From Pseudodesulfovibrio indicus (GTDB taxonomy: Bacteria > Desulfobacterota > Desulfovibrionia > Desulfovibrionales > Desulfovibrionaceae), in NCBI RefSeq assembly GCF_001563225.1, contig NZ_CP014206.1:3639486-3703485 (forward strand): a DNA stretch of 64,000 nt, in the 5' to 3' direction. Made by a program: the position numbers and the translations under genes. The notes below the pieces were generated by a model. It ran no database searches. It was not told the DNA's origin and worked only from the letters and a program-made list of their open reading frames with translations. Shown in pieces: positions 23,794 through 32,700 of the stretch (within the stretch, counting starts at the first letter, position 1; each line of letters begins with the position of its first letter).

Positions 23794-26385
23794 CTAACCT
23801 CCTTCGGGCGGGGCGTCGAAGAGTTTGAAGTCTTCGAGGAACTTGGCCTTGCGGCGGGCCACGGCGGAGTCGTCGGACATGATCATGTCGAGCTGGCGGG
23901 TGTGGGTAATGAGGTAGCCGATGATCTTGAGCCGGTTGGCCATGGTTTCGCGGTCGAGGCCTTCGACGCGGGCGAACATGTTGTCCTGGCGGACGCGGAC
24001 GCGGAAGTCGAACATTTCGAGCAGGTCGCCCACGAACCGGGCGCGGCGGATGCGGCGCTCCATGTTGGCGGCCCCGCCCTTGAACTGGAAGGAGGCGTAG
24101 TTCTCGCTGACCCGCTCGCCCACCAGGGCCTCGACCCCGCAGAAGTGGAAGCCGAAGCGGGACTGGAGCGAGCAGTAGTTCTTCGAGACCATGAAATAGT
24201 TCTTCTGGGTGTAGCGGGTGCCGGCGGACGGGACCAGGTCCGGGTTCATGGTGGCCTCGAACATGACCGACATCAGCCCCCTGCCGTGGACCGGTGGCGG
24301 ACCCTGCCAGGGCACGGCCTGCATGCCTTCCCAGAGCATGCGCATGGGGAAGGAGACCACGTGTTTCAGGGGGATGCAGCGGTCCTTGCGGTCCTGCCCC
24401 TCCGGGGAAAACCCGTCGTCGAGGTTGAGAATCCAGAACTGCTTGGGCACGTCGCAGATGAGCTGGCGGCTGGCGGCCTCGATGAAATCGTCGTGGGTGC
24501 CGAACTCGAACATGACGTTCACGGCCCGCTCGTGGCAGTAGCGCATGACGTCGTGCAGGGTGCGGCAGTTGGACGGCTTGAACTCCGGGGATTCCGGGTT
24601 GGTCAGGTTGAGCCGGACGATGTGCCGCGCGGCCTTGCGCAGGGCCGCCTGGACCGGGGAGCCGCGCATGATGCGCTCGCGCGGGGCGTCCTTGAGCAGC
24701 GGCTCCACCGCGCCCTCGTAGACCGCGCGGCCGTCGGCGTCCACGGTCAGGATGGCGCCGTTCTCGAACCGCCCCACCGCGTTCTTGACCCCGAACAGGG
24801 CCGGGACGCCGAACTCGCGGGCCACGTTGGCCAGGTGCCCGGCCATGCCGCCCTGCTCGGAGATGAGCGCGCTGCACCGGTCGAGCAGCGCCGCCCGGCT
24901 GGGCAGGGCCTGGCGCAGGATCATCACGCCGCCGTCCGGGAAGGTCAGGGCGTCCACGTCCTTGCGCACGGTGAAGGCCGGGCCCACGCCCACGCCGGGG
25001 CTGGCGGTCTTGCCGCCGGACAGGACCGGCTTGGGCAGGTTGGCCGCGACGGTCTCGTGCTCCGGGCCGGTGGACAGGCGCATGAGCGGGCGGCACTGGA
25101 GCAGGTGGAAGACCCCGTCCGGGGTCATGGCCCATTCGATGTCCTGGGACACGCCGAAATGTTCCTCGATGCGCACGGCCTCGCGGGCCACGGCCAGGGC
25201 CTGCTCGTGCGTGAGGGACGGCTCGTTGCCCCGGTCTTCGAGCAGGGTTTCGCGGCACACGCCCTCGTCCCGGCGGCAGACGTACATGTCGGTCTTCTCG
25301 GCCACCACGACCTCCTCCACGCGCAGGGGGTCGCGGGCGACGATGAATTCGTCGGCCCCGGCAGTGCCGTCCACCACGGGCTTGGGCAACCCCCAGACCG
25401 AGTGGATGGACACGCGGTCGTCGCGAACGTTGACCGGGTTGCCGGAATAGGCCACGCCGCCGGACATGGACTCGATCATGGTCATGCAGCCCACGCTCAT
25501 GGCCACGTCCTCGTCGCGGATGCCGTGGGTCAGCCGGTAGGCCATGGCCTGGCGCGAGTACTTGGAGGCGACCACCTCCTTGTAGGCGTCCAGCAGGGAG
25601 GAGCGCTCCACGTTGAGCACCGACCGGTACTGGCCCGCGAAGGACGACCCCTCGATGTCCTCGCCCAGCGCGCTGGAGCGCACGGCCAGGTCGGGCGGCG
25701 CGCCCAGGGTTTCGGCCAGCCGGTCGTAGGCGGCCAGGATCGCTTCGGCCAGGTCGTCCGGCAGCCGGGTCTCGATGACCAGCTGCATGATGTTGGAAGA
25801 AACCCGGAACACGGACTCGCGGTCGTCGCCGTCCATGGTCTGGATGAGGCGGTCGATCTCGGTCCCCAGCCCATGGGACTGCATGAACCGGTGAAAGGAG
25901 GCCACGGTGATGACGAACCCCGCCGGGATGCGCAGCCCCAGGCTGTGCCCGGCCTCGCCGAGCATGGCCATCTTGGGGCCGCAGAGGTCCGCATGGTCGC
26001 GGTTGACCTCGGTAAGGTCGATGACCGGCAGGCCCTCGGCCTGATGGGCGTCCGGCTCCAGCTCCTCCATGATCCGCTCGTTGATGGACTGCATGGCGGC
26101 CACGAGGTCCGCATTGCCCGACGGGTCCAGCTCGCCCATGTGACGGACCATCTGGAAGATGGCCGTGGAGATGCGCGTGCACAGGGTGCGCACGAAGTGC
26201 ATGCCGTAGGGGGTGAAGCCGCGCAACGCCTCCTCCAGCTCGCCCATCAGCTCGTGGGCGCGGGTGTTGGCCTGGATGAGCAGCCGGAAATGGTCGTAGC
26301 GGGTGGCGAACACCCGGCGCATCTCGGCCCGCTCTTCGGGGGTCTTTTCCTTCTTGCGGAACGGCAGCCAATCGAACAGGCCCAT
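23794..26385 (-). CDS. PEP-synthase-like protein with ATP-grasp and phosphohistidine domains but no PEP barrel
   Basis: 863 residues. An N-terminal extension of about 140 residues is followed by the PEP-synthase/PPDK nucleotide-binding domain (GEAGHSLGLRIPAGFVIT at about 130-150, PPDLAVRSSALGEDIEGSSF near 220 and AYSGNPVN further on). A swivelling phosphohistidine domain follows, with the catalytic His in ISEQGGMAGHLANVAREFGV near residue 525. The last 260 residues are not the expected PEP/pyruvate TIM barrel but an unfamiliar domain (FGFHFCGVEAL, FQFKGGAANMERRIRRARFV). It could phosphorylate its own His from ATP but has no visible PEP site. It ends a run with three receivers and a histidine kinase. 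Confidence 0.7.
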   Translation of the reverse strand: MGLFDWLPFRKKEKTPEERAEMRRVFATRYDHFRLLIQANTRAHELMGELEEALRGFTPYGMHFVRTLCTRISTAIFQMVRHMGELDPSGNADLVAAMQSINERIMEELEPDAHQAEGLPVIDLTEVNRDHADLCGPKMAMLGEAGHSLGLRIPAGFVITVASFHRFMQSHGLGTEIDRLIQTMDGDDRESVFRVSSNIMQLVIETRLPDDLAEAILAAYDRLAETLGAPPDLAVRSSALGEDIEGSSFAGQYRSVLNVERSSLLDAYKEVVASKYSRQAMAYRLTHGIRDEDVAMSVGCMTMIESMSGGVAYSGNPVNVRDDRVSIHSVWGLPKPVVDGTAGADEFIVARDPLRVEEVVVAEKTDMYVCRRDEGVCRETLLEDRGNEPSLTHEQALAVAREAVRIEEHFGVSQDIEWAMTPDGVFHLLQCRPLMRLSTGPEHETVAANLPKPVLSGGKTASPGVGVGPAFTVRKDVDALTFPDGGVMILRQALPSRAALLDRCSALISEQGGMAGHLANVAREFGVPALFGVKNAVGRFENGAILTVDADGRAVYEGAVEPLLKDAPRERIMRGSPVQAALRKAARHIVRLNLTNPESPEFKPSNCRTLHDVMRYCHERAVNVMFEFGTHDDFIEAASRQLICDVPKQFWILNLDDGFSPEGQDRKDRCIPLKHVVSFPMRMLWEGMQAVPWQGPPPVHGRGLMSVMFEATMNPDLVPSAGTRYTQKNYFMVSKNYCSLQSRFGFHFCGVEALVGERVSENYASFQFKGGAANMERRIRRARFVGDLLEMFDFRVRVRQDNMFARVEGLDRETMANRLKIIGYLITHTRQLDMIMSDDSAVARRKAKFLEDFKLFDAPPEGG

Positions 26386-26465
26386 GCGGTGTCGTCCTCC
26401 GGGGGTAGTCGTCCGGGAAATTCAGGGTTCGGGTGTGGCGGGGGCGGTGCTCCGGAGGGGGTGGA

Positions 26466-26876
26466 TCACGAACTGTGCGACCGGGCCGCGATCCGCTCCT
26501 CGTGATGGCGCTTGCGGTTCGAGGCGTCCTCCAGCTTGTAGAGCAGCTCCTCGAACTCCACGGGCTTCATCAGGTAGTCGAAGGCGCCCAGCTCCATGCC
26601 CCGGATGGCGATCTCCATGCTGGCGTGGCCGGTGAGCATGACCACCTCCACCAGGGGCTGCGCCTCCTTGATCTTGTGCAGGGCGGTCAGGCCGTCCATG
26701 CCCGGCATCTTGACGTCGAGCAGGATCACGTCCGGCTGGAACGCCTCGAGCCGCTCGAGGGCTTCCTCGCCCGACCCGGCCTGGGCCACGGTCATGCCGC
26801 GCCGGGTCAACCGTTTTCCCAGCGCATTCCTGAATGATTCCTCGTCGTCCACGAGGAGCGCTTTAATCTCGGCCAT
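26466..26876 (-). CDS. Receiver-only response regulator (third of three)
   Basis: 136 residues, one CheY-like receiver domain. The acidic pair is in ALLVDDEESF, the phospho-acceptor Asp in VILLDVKMPGMDG and the conserved Thr/Lys in MLTGHA and YLMKPVEF. The C-terminal tail KRHHEERIAARSHSS has no DNA-binding or enzymatic domain. It lies five bases after the second regulator and 80 bases before the PEP-synthase-like gene. Its partner is probably the histidine kinase at the head of the operon. Confidence 0.9.
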   Translation of the reverse strand: MAEIKALLVDDEESFRNALGKRLTRRGMTVAQAGSGEEALERLEAFQPDVILLDVKMPGMDGLTALHKIKEAQPLVEVVMLTGHASMEIAIRGMELGAFDYLMKPVEFEELLYKLEDASNRKRHHEERIAARSHSS

Positions 26877-26881
26877 GAGCC

Positions 26882-27280
26882 TCACTCCGTTTCGTTCTGC
26901 GAGGACGCCGTCCCTGCGGCGGCCTCGCCTATCTTGTCCAGCAGATCGTCCAGGGCGCACGGCTTGAGCAGGTAGTCGAAGGCCCCGGATTTGACGCCTT
27001 CGCGGGCCGCCTGCTCCGAGCCGTGGCCCGTGAGCATGATCACCGGCAGGTCCGGCACCATCTTCTTCATTATCTGCAAGACCTCGATGCCGTCCATGTC
27101 CTCCAGCTTGAGGTCCAGGACGGCCACGTCGAAATCGTTGCCCCTGAGCACCTGGATGCCCTCGGCCCCGCTGCCCGCCGTGGTCACCGCGTAGCCCCGC
27201 TTGCCCATGCGCTTGGCCAGCACATCGAGGAAGCCGATCTCGTCGTCGACCAGCAGAACGCGGACGGGGGACTCGCTCAT
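26882..27280 (-). CDS. Receiver-only response regulator (second of three)
   Basis: 132 residues starting at ATG 27280 (MSESPVRV) behind GGAGGT. Receiver signatures: VLLVDDEIGF, acceptor Asp in VAVLDLKLEDMDG, then MLTGHGSEQ and YLLKPCAL. No output domain. It sits eight bases after the first regulator. Such proteins shuttle phosphate or act by protein contact. Confidence 0.9.
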   Translation of the reverse strand: MSESPVRVLLVDDEIGFLDVLAKRMGKRGYAVTTAGSGAEGIQVLRGNDFDVAVLDLKLEDMDGIEVLQIMKKMVPDLPVIMLTGHGSEQAAREGVKSGAFDYLLKPCALDDLLDKIGEAAAGTASSQNETE

Positions 27281-27288
27281 GGGACCTC

Positions 27289-27720
27289 CTAGTCCCCGCG
27301 CCGAAGGACGATATGCCTGGCGCGCGCCTCCAGGATCTTGTTCTCGTGGGCCTGCTTCTTGTCGTAGGCGTCCTCCACCTTGGACACCAGGTCCTCCAGG
27401 TTGCACGGCTTCATCATGTAGTCGAACGCCCCGGACTTCATGCCCTCGATGGCCGACTCCACGGTGGCGTGGCCGGTGAGCATGATGACCTCCACCAGGG
27501 GGTGGTCGGCCTTGACGATCTTGAGCACCTCATTGCCGTCCATGCCGGGCATCTTCACGTCCAGGACGACCACATCGTACCAGACGTCGCCGTCCAGCGC
27601 GGCGAGGGCTTGCGGGCCGTCGTAGGCCACGCCCACGGTATAGCCCCGGTTCTCCAGCCGCTTGGCCATGGTGTCCACAAAACCCCGTTCGTCGTCAACG
27701 AGTAGAATCCTTGCAGGCAT
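27289..27720 (-). CDS. Receiver-only response regulator (first of three)
   Basis: 143 residues. Receiver signatures: ILLVDDERGF, acceptor Asp in VVVLDVKMPGMDG, MLTGHATVES and YMMKPCNL. A charged helical tail of about 20 residues (KKQAHENKILEARARHIV) follows. It is closest to the histidine kinase (37-base gap). The three receivers resemble one another strongly and probably arose by tandem duplication. Confidence 0.9.
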   Translation of the reverse strand: MPARILLVDDERGFVDTMAKRLENRGYTVGVAYDGPQALAALDGDVWYDVVVLDVKMPGMDGNEVLKIVKADHPLVEVIMLTGHATVESAIEGMKSGAFDYMMKPCNLEDLVSKVEDAYDKKQAHENKILEARARHIVLRRGD

Positions 27721-27757
27721 CTCGCCCTCCTGATGGTCAAACTGTGTTCCGGCCCGT

Positions 27758-29458
27758 TCAGGCCGCTTCCTCCGTGTCCGTGTCGTCGACCCGCCCGGCG
27801 GGCAGCCGGATGGTGAAGGTCGTGCCCTCGCCCACGGCGGAGCTGACCGAAATGGTCCCGCCCATCTTGTTGATGATCCCGTAGATGATGGACAATCCCA
27901 GTCCCGTGCCCTTGCCCACCGGCTTGGTGGTGAAGAACGGGTCGAAAATGCGCGAAAGATTGGCCTGGGGAATGCCGCACCCCGTGTCCGAGATGGAGAT
28001 GGCCACCACGTCGCCCTCCTGGCGGGTGATGACGTCCAGGTCGCCGCCGCCGGAATCCATGGCGTCGATGGCGTTGTTCACCAGGTTGAGAAAGACCTGC
28101 TGCATCTCGGACGGGCTGGCCTTGACCGGCGCGATGCCGTCGCCCAGGCTGGTCTCGATGATCACGTTGGCGTACTTGGCCCGCTGCTGGGAGAGTTCCA
28201 CAATCTCGAGGACCAGCTCGTTGAGGTCGAAGGACATGACCGTGGGGTCGATCTTGCGGGCAAAGGACAGGAGCTTGTGGGTGATCTCCTTGCAGCGCGC
28301 GCCCTGGGTGCGGATCTGGTTCAGCGCCCGCTGGACCTCGCGCTCGTTGTCGCTCTTGGACAATCCTTCCTCCAGAAGGTCCTGAATCCAGCCCGCCTCC
28401 TCGACCATGATGGCCACCGGGTTGTTGATCTCGTGGGCGATGCCCGCGGCCAGCTCGCCCACGCTGGCCAGCTTGCCCGCCTCGATGACCTGATCGTTCA
28501 TGATGTCCTTGGCCGCGTCGGCCTTCTGGACCTTGCGGGCCATGCGGCGGCTGGTCAGGACGGCCATGGCGGTGATGGCCACGCCGCCGATGAAAAGGAT
28601 GAAGATCGCCAGGTTGCGGCTGCGGTTCAGGGTGGCGAAGGCGTCGGCCGTGTCCTGCTGGTAGACCATCAGCCAGTCGCCGCCCTTGATGGGACTGGTC
28701 ACGAAGATCGTCTCCAGGCCCGTGGCCGGGTTGTCCATGATGGTCATGGCCGCGCGGTCGCCGCTCTCGGCCATGGACTCGGCCATGCCCTTGAGGAACG
28801 GGACCTCGGCGGCCATGTCGCGGCGCGGGGTGGTCTGGAACTCGCCCTTGCGGTTGAGGATGTAGGCCATGCCGGTCTCGCCGATGCGGATGTCCTCCAC
28901 CAGCCGGTTGAAGGCGATGAAGTCCAGGGTGGTGCGCAGGACGTAGCGTTTTCCCCCGGCGTCCATGCGCAGGGCGATGATGAAATGCGGCACCCCGCGC
29001 AGCCCCAGCCCCACGTCGCTGACGTGGACCGGATGCTGCTGGACGGCCCGGAACCACTCCTCCCCGGAGTAGTCCACGCCCTGGAGCTGGAACGGGCCGG
29101 AATAGGCCACCTGGATGCCGTGGTCGTCGATCAGCCCGAGGTCCACGAAGTCCGTGCCGTGGCCCTGGACCAGGGCCTGGTGCAGGGCCTCGATGCCTTC
29201 CGGGTTGGCCAGGTGGCCGAGGTCGATGACCTCCGCCAGGACGCGGATTTCGGCGACTTTTTCTTCGAGATAGGCGTTGATGGTCTGGTCGTGCTTGAGG
29301 ACCAGCTCGCGCAGGTGGGCCTCGACCTTCTCCTCGTAGGCCACGCTGTACTGGTATCCGGCGATAAGCACGACCACGAACAGCGGGGCAAAGGAGACGA
29401 GTATGATGGTGAACATCATGCTCTTGGCCAACCCCTTGTAATAGTGAACGTCCGACAT
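27758..29458 (-). CDS. Sensor histidine kinase with double-Cache-like periplasmic domain
   Basis: 566 residues, start ATG 29458 after GGAGCTGG. One helix (MMFTIILVSFAPLFVVVLIA) near the N-terminus, a periplasmic sensor of about 240 residues with dCache-like features (RYVLRTTLDFIAFNRLVEDI, GMAYILNRKGEFQTTP, WLMVYQQDTADAF), and a second helix (LAIFILFIGGVAITAMAVL) near residue 295. The transmitter has the H-box ELAAGIAHEINNPVAIMVEE, N-box VFLNLVNNAIDAM, and ATP-lid runs ISDTGCGIPQANLSRIFDPF and GTGLGLSIIYGII. It heads the minus-strand signalling operon with three receivers and the PEP-synthase-like protein. Confidence 0.9.
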   Translation of the reverse strand: MSDVHYYKGLAKSMMFTIILVSFAPLFVVVLIAGYQYSVAYEEKVEAHLRELVLKHDQTINAYLEEKVAEIRVLAEVIDLGHLANPEGIEALHQALVQGHGTDFVDLGLIDDHGIQVAYSGPFQLQGVDYSGEEWFRAVQQHPVHVSDVGLGLRGVPHFIIALRMDAGGKRYVLRTTLDFIAFNRLVEDIRIGETGMAYILNRKGEFQTTPRRDMAAEVPFLKGMAESMAESGDRAAMTIMDNPATGLETIFVTSPIKGGDWLMVYQQDTADAFATLNRSRNLAIFILFIGGVAITAMAVLTSRRMARKVQKADAAKDIMNDQVIEAGKLASVGELAAGIAHEINNPVAIMVEEAGWIQDLLEEGLSKSDNEREVQRALNQIRTQGARCKEITHKLLSFARKIDPTVMSFDLNELVLEIVELSQQRAKYANVIIETSLGDGIAPVKASPSEMQQVFLNLVNNAIDAMDSGGGDLDVITRQEGDVVAISISDTGCGIPQANLSRIFDPFFTTKPVGKGTGLGLSIIYGIINKMGGTISVSSAVGEGTTFTIRLPAGRVDDTDTEEAA

Positions 29459-29517
29459 GGTCCAGCTCCGGTCCCAGTTGGGCGCGCGCCTGACCCTGGC
29501 CGCGCGCATTCATTCAA

Positions 29518-29546
29518 TTGCAACATAAACCTGTAATATATATAAT
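29518..29546 (+). promoter_or_regulatory. Strong sigma-70-type promoter facing right
   Basis: TTGCAA (29518-29523), a 17-base spacer and a perfect TATAAT (29541-29546) point rightward from the divergent region. The start point would be near 29553. A hairpin with a T run follows about 30-70 bases later, so the direct product looks like a short RNA rather than the DUF748 mRNA. Confidence 0.55.
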
Positions 29547-29552
29547 GGCAAC

Positions 29553-29625
29553 AAAATCCGTATTTTCCATACCGGAAAAGAGCGCGCCCCCGGCCCTCCG
29601 CCTTCCGGACGGGCGCTTTTTGCAT
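29553..29625 (+). ncRNA. Candidate small RNA of about 70 nt
   Basis: Defined by the promoter at 29518-29546 and an intrinsic terminator: AGCG-(CG)-CCC then CCGG at about 29581-29594 pairs with CCGG then GGG-CGCT at about 29605-29617, followed by TTTTT. No ribosome site or reading frame lies inside. It could be a free small RNA or an attenuated leader for the DUF748 gene downstream. Its ends are estimates. Confidence 0.4.
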
Positions 29626-29721
29626 AAAGAAACCAATTAGCTGCCCTGAAACGTGGATTCCCCGACGAAATTGGGCTAGCATGAGGGCATACCGCAACAC
29701 CAAGCCACAAGCGAGTTTTGC

Positions 29722-32700
29722 ATGCTCTCCTTCCTCGACAAGATCAAAATCGGAACCCCGCTCATCCGGCGCACCGTCTTCTGGCTGCTGACCGCGTTCA
29801 TCGCCTACACCCTGTTCGGTTTCTTCGCCGTGCCGCCCATCCTGGAGAAGGTCGCCCTGAGCCAGATCGACACCAACCTGCACCGCAAGGGCGAGATCGG
29901 CGAGGTCTATTTCAACCCGCTCACCCTCCACCTGCGCGTGACCGGGTTCAAGATCGCCAACCGCGAGGAGGAGGGCGATCTCGTCGCCTTCAATTCCCTG
30001 GAAATTTCCCCCGGCGCCTCCTCCATCTGGGAGCTGGCCCCGGTCATCTCCCTGCTCAAGATCGACGGCCTGGCCGTGAACCTGACCTTCTACGGCGAAG
30101 GCCGCTACTCCATCTCCGACCTGCTCGGCTCGCCCGAGGGACAGGCCCCGGAGGAGACCGGCGACCAGAAGGGCGCGGTCTTCCCCTTCGCCCTGTACGG
30201 GTTCGAGCTGACCAACGCCAACATCACCTTCGACGACAGGCCGCACGGCAAGAAACACGTCATTTCCGATATTTTCCTGCGCGTGCCGTTCACCTCCAGC
30301 ATCCCGGACAAGGTCAAGGAGTTCACCCAGCCCAAGTTCACCGCCGTGGTCAACGGCGATCCCATCGAACTCAAGGGGCGGACCCTGCCCTTCGACAAGA
30401 CCCTGCTCACCGAGTTCGAGTTGGGGGCCGTGGACGTCAACCTGAACCAGTACTGGAAGTACGTGCCCATCGAGACCCCGCTGACCCTCAAGGGCGGGCG
30501 GTTCACCTCGGACATCTCCCTGTTCTTCGAGCGCGCCGACGCCCAGCGCATGAACCTCTACCTGGGCGGCGGCGGCACCCTGAGCGACCTGGACCTGGCC
30601 GACCCGGCCCGGGGCACGGTCTTCTCCATGAAGAAGCTGGTCTTCGAGATGGAGCGCTTCTCGCTCGGCGACAACGCCCTGATCGTCAAGAACGTGGCCA
30701 TGACCCGCCCGTTCTTCAAGGTCGTGCGCAAGGCCGACGGCGCCATCAACTGGGTCGACTACTTCCCCGGCTCCCAGGCCGCGCCCTCCGGTCCCAAGCT
30801 CAAGACCAAGGCGGACAACGACGCCCAGTTCGTCCTGGACATCCGCAAGTTCGAGCTCAAGGAAGGGGCCGTGGACTTCGAGGACCAGTGCGTGACAGGC
30901 GGCTTCAAGCACGTCTTCACCCCGCTGGACCTCTCGGGCGAGGGCATCTCCACCCGCGCCGACCGGCCCAGCGTGTTCCAGGGGTCCCTCGGCACCAAGG
31001 GATTCCTCTACCTGAACGGCCAGGCCACCCTGGAGCCCGTGGCCGCCAAGTTCACGGTGTCGGGCAAGGACCTGGACCTGCCGCTTTTCACCCCGTACAT
31101 CAACGAGGCCCAGCCCCTGATCCTGGACAGCGGCAAGGCCGGTTTCTCCGTGGACCTGGATTTCAGCCAGCCCGGCGGCGAACCGGCCCTGACCGTGGCC
31201 AACGGCAGCCTGAAGCTGACGGACCTGGCCGTGCGCAAGCCGGATGCGAAGGAGCCGAGCCTGACCCTGGACGCGCTGGACGTGACCGGAGCCGCCATGG
31301 ACCTGGCGGGCCGCACCGTCCACGCGGACGAGGTCAAGCTGACCGGGCCGTCGGCCACGGTGGTCCGGAACAAGGACGGCAGGCTCGACCTCGAAAGGCT
31401 CTTTGCCGATGCCGAGGAGGAAGGCGACGAAGCGGCCCGGGCCGTGGGCGACGAACCGGAGACAGACGCGGAGGCGGCCGTGGACGGGGAGCAATCCCCC
31501 TGGGTGGCCACCGTGGGGCGCTTCGCCCTGGAAGACGGCTCGGTCGATTTTCGCGACCTGGCCCTGGCCAACCCGGCCTCCCTCGGCGTACGGAAGTTCT
31601 CCCTCGAAGTGGACGACGTGACCACGGAAAAGGGCGCGACCATACCCTTCTCCCTGGACGGCGGCTGGACCGGGGGCGGCTGGTTCTCGGTCAACGGCAA
31701 CGGCTCCCTTGATCCGTTGCGCTCCTCCGGCTCGATCAAGGTCGACAAGCTGGGGCTGCGGCCCCTGGACGGCTACCTGGCCGAGGACACCGAGATGCTC
31801 ATCGCCGACGGCGCGGTCCACGCGAACCTGTCCTACACCTTTGCCGGTGGCGAAACCCCGGAGATCACGGTCAAGGGCGGCGCGGCCCTGAGCGACCTCA
31901 AGGTCAAGACCACCTTCGACGACATCGAGATGGCGGGCATCGACCGGCTGGACGTGCGGTCCATCGACTTCGCCAGCGAACCGGGCAGGTTGTCCGTGGG
32001 CGAGATCAACCTAAACGGCCCGCGCGCCAGGGTCCACTTCGACAAGGAGGGGCGGCTGAACATCCGCCGCGCCCTGCGCATCCCGGAACCTCCGCCCGCG
32101 CCAGACCCCGCCGAGAACAAGGCGACCGGCGAGGCCGGGGACGAAAAGATCGTGACCGCGACCAAGGCGGAGCCGGAACCCGCCCCGAATCCCGACGCCC
32201 CCCCCGCCGAGGAAGAGGGCTTCCTGGAGACCATGACCATCGGCAAGGTGGGCATGCAGAACGGCGCGGTCAAGTTCCGCGACGATTCCACCACCCCCGC
32301 CTTCGCCACCGAGCTGACCGACATGACCCTGGTCCTGACCGACATCGGCCAGTCCCAGGAGGCGCGGCCCAAGGTGGACTTCAAGGCCAACATCGGCCCC
32401 ACGCCCATGTCCGTGACCGGCGTGCTCAACCCGGTCATCTCGCCCATCTACTCCGACCTGGCCATCTCCGTGAGCGGGCTGGAGCTGGTCCCGCTCTCCC
32501 CCTACACCCTCAAGAACCTGGCCTACCCGGTGGAAAAGGGGCGGCTCTACGCGGACGTGAAGTTCAAGACCGAGGACTGGGTGCTGGACGCCAAGAACAA
32601 GTTCTTCATCGAGCAGCTCAAGCTGGGCAGGAAGGACAAGCGGCCCGACGCGCCGAACATCCCGGTGGAGTTCGGCCTGGCCCTGCTCCAGGATTCCAAC

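Noticed and set aside
23228-26371. A 1047-codon open frame overlapping the PEP-synthase-like gene
   Set aside because: Arg/Pro/Gly-rich shadow in another frame; the 863-residue frame has recognisable ATP-grasp and phosphohistidine motifs.
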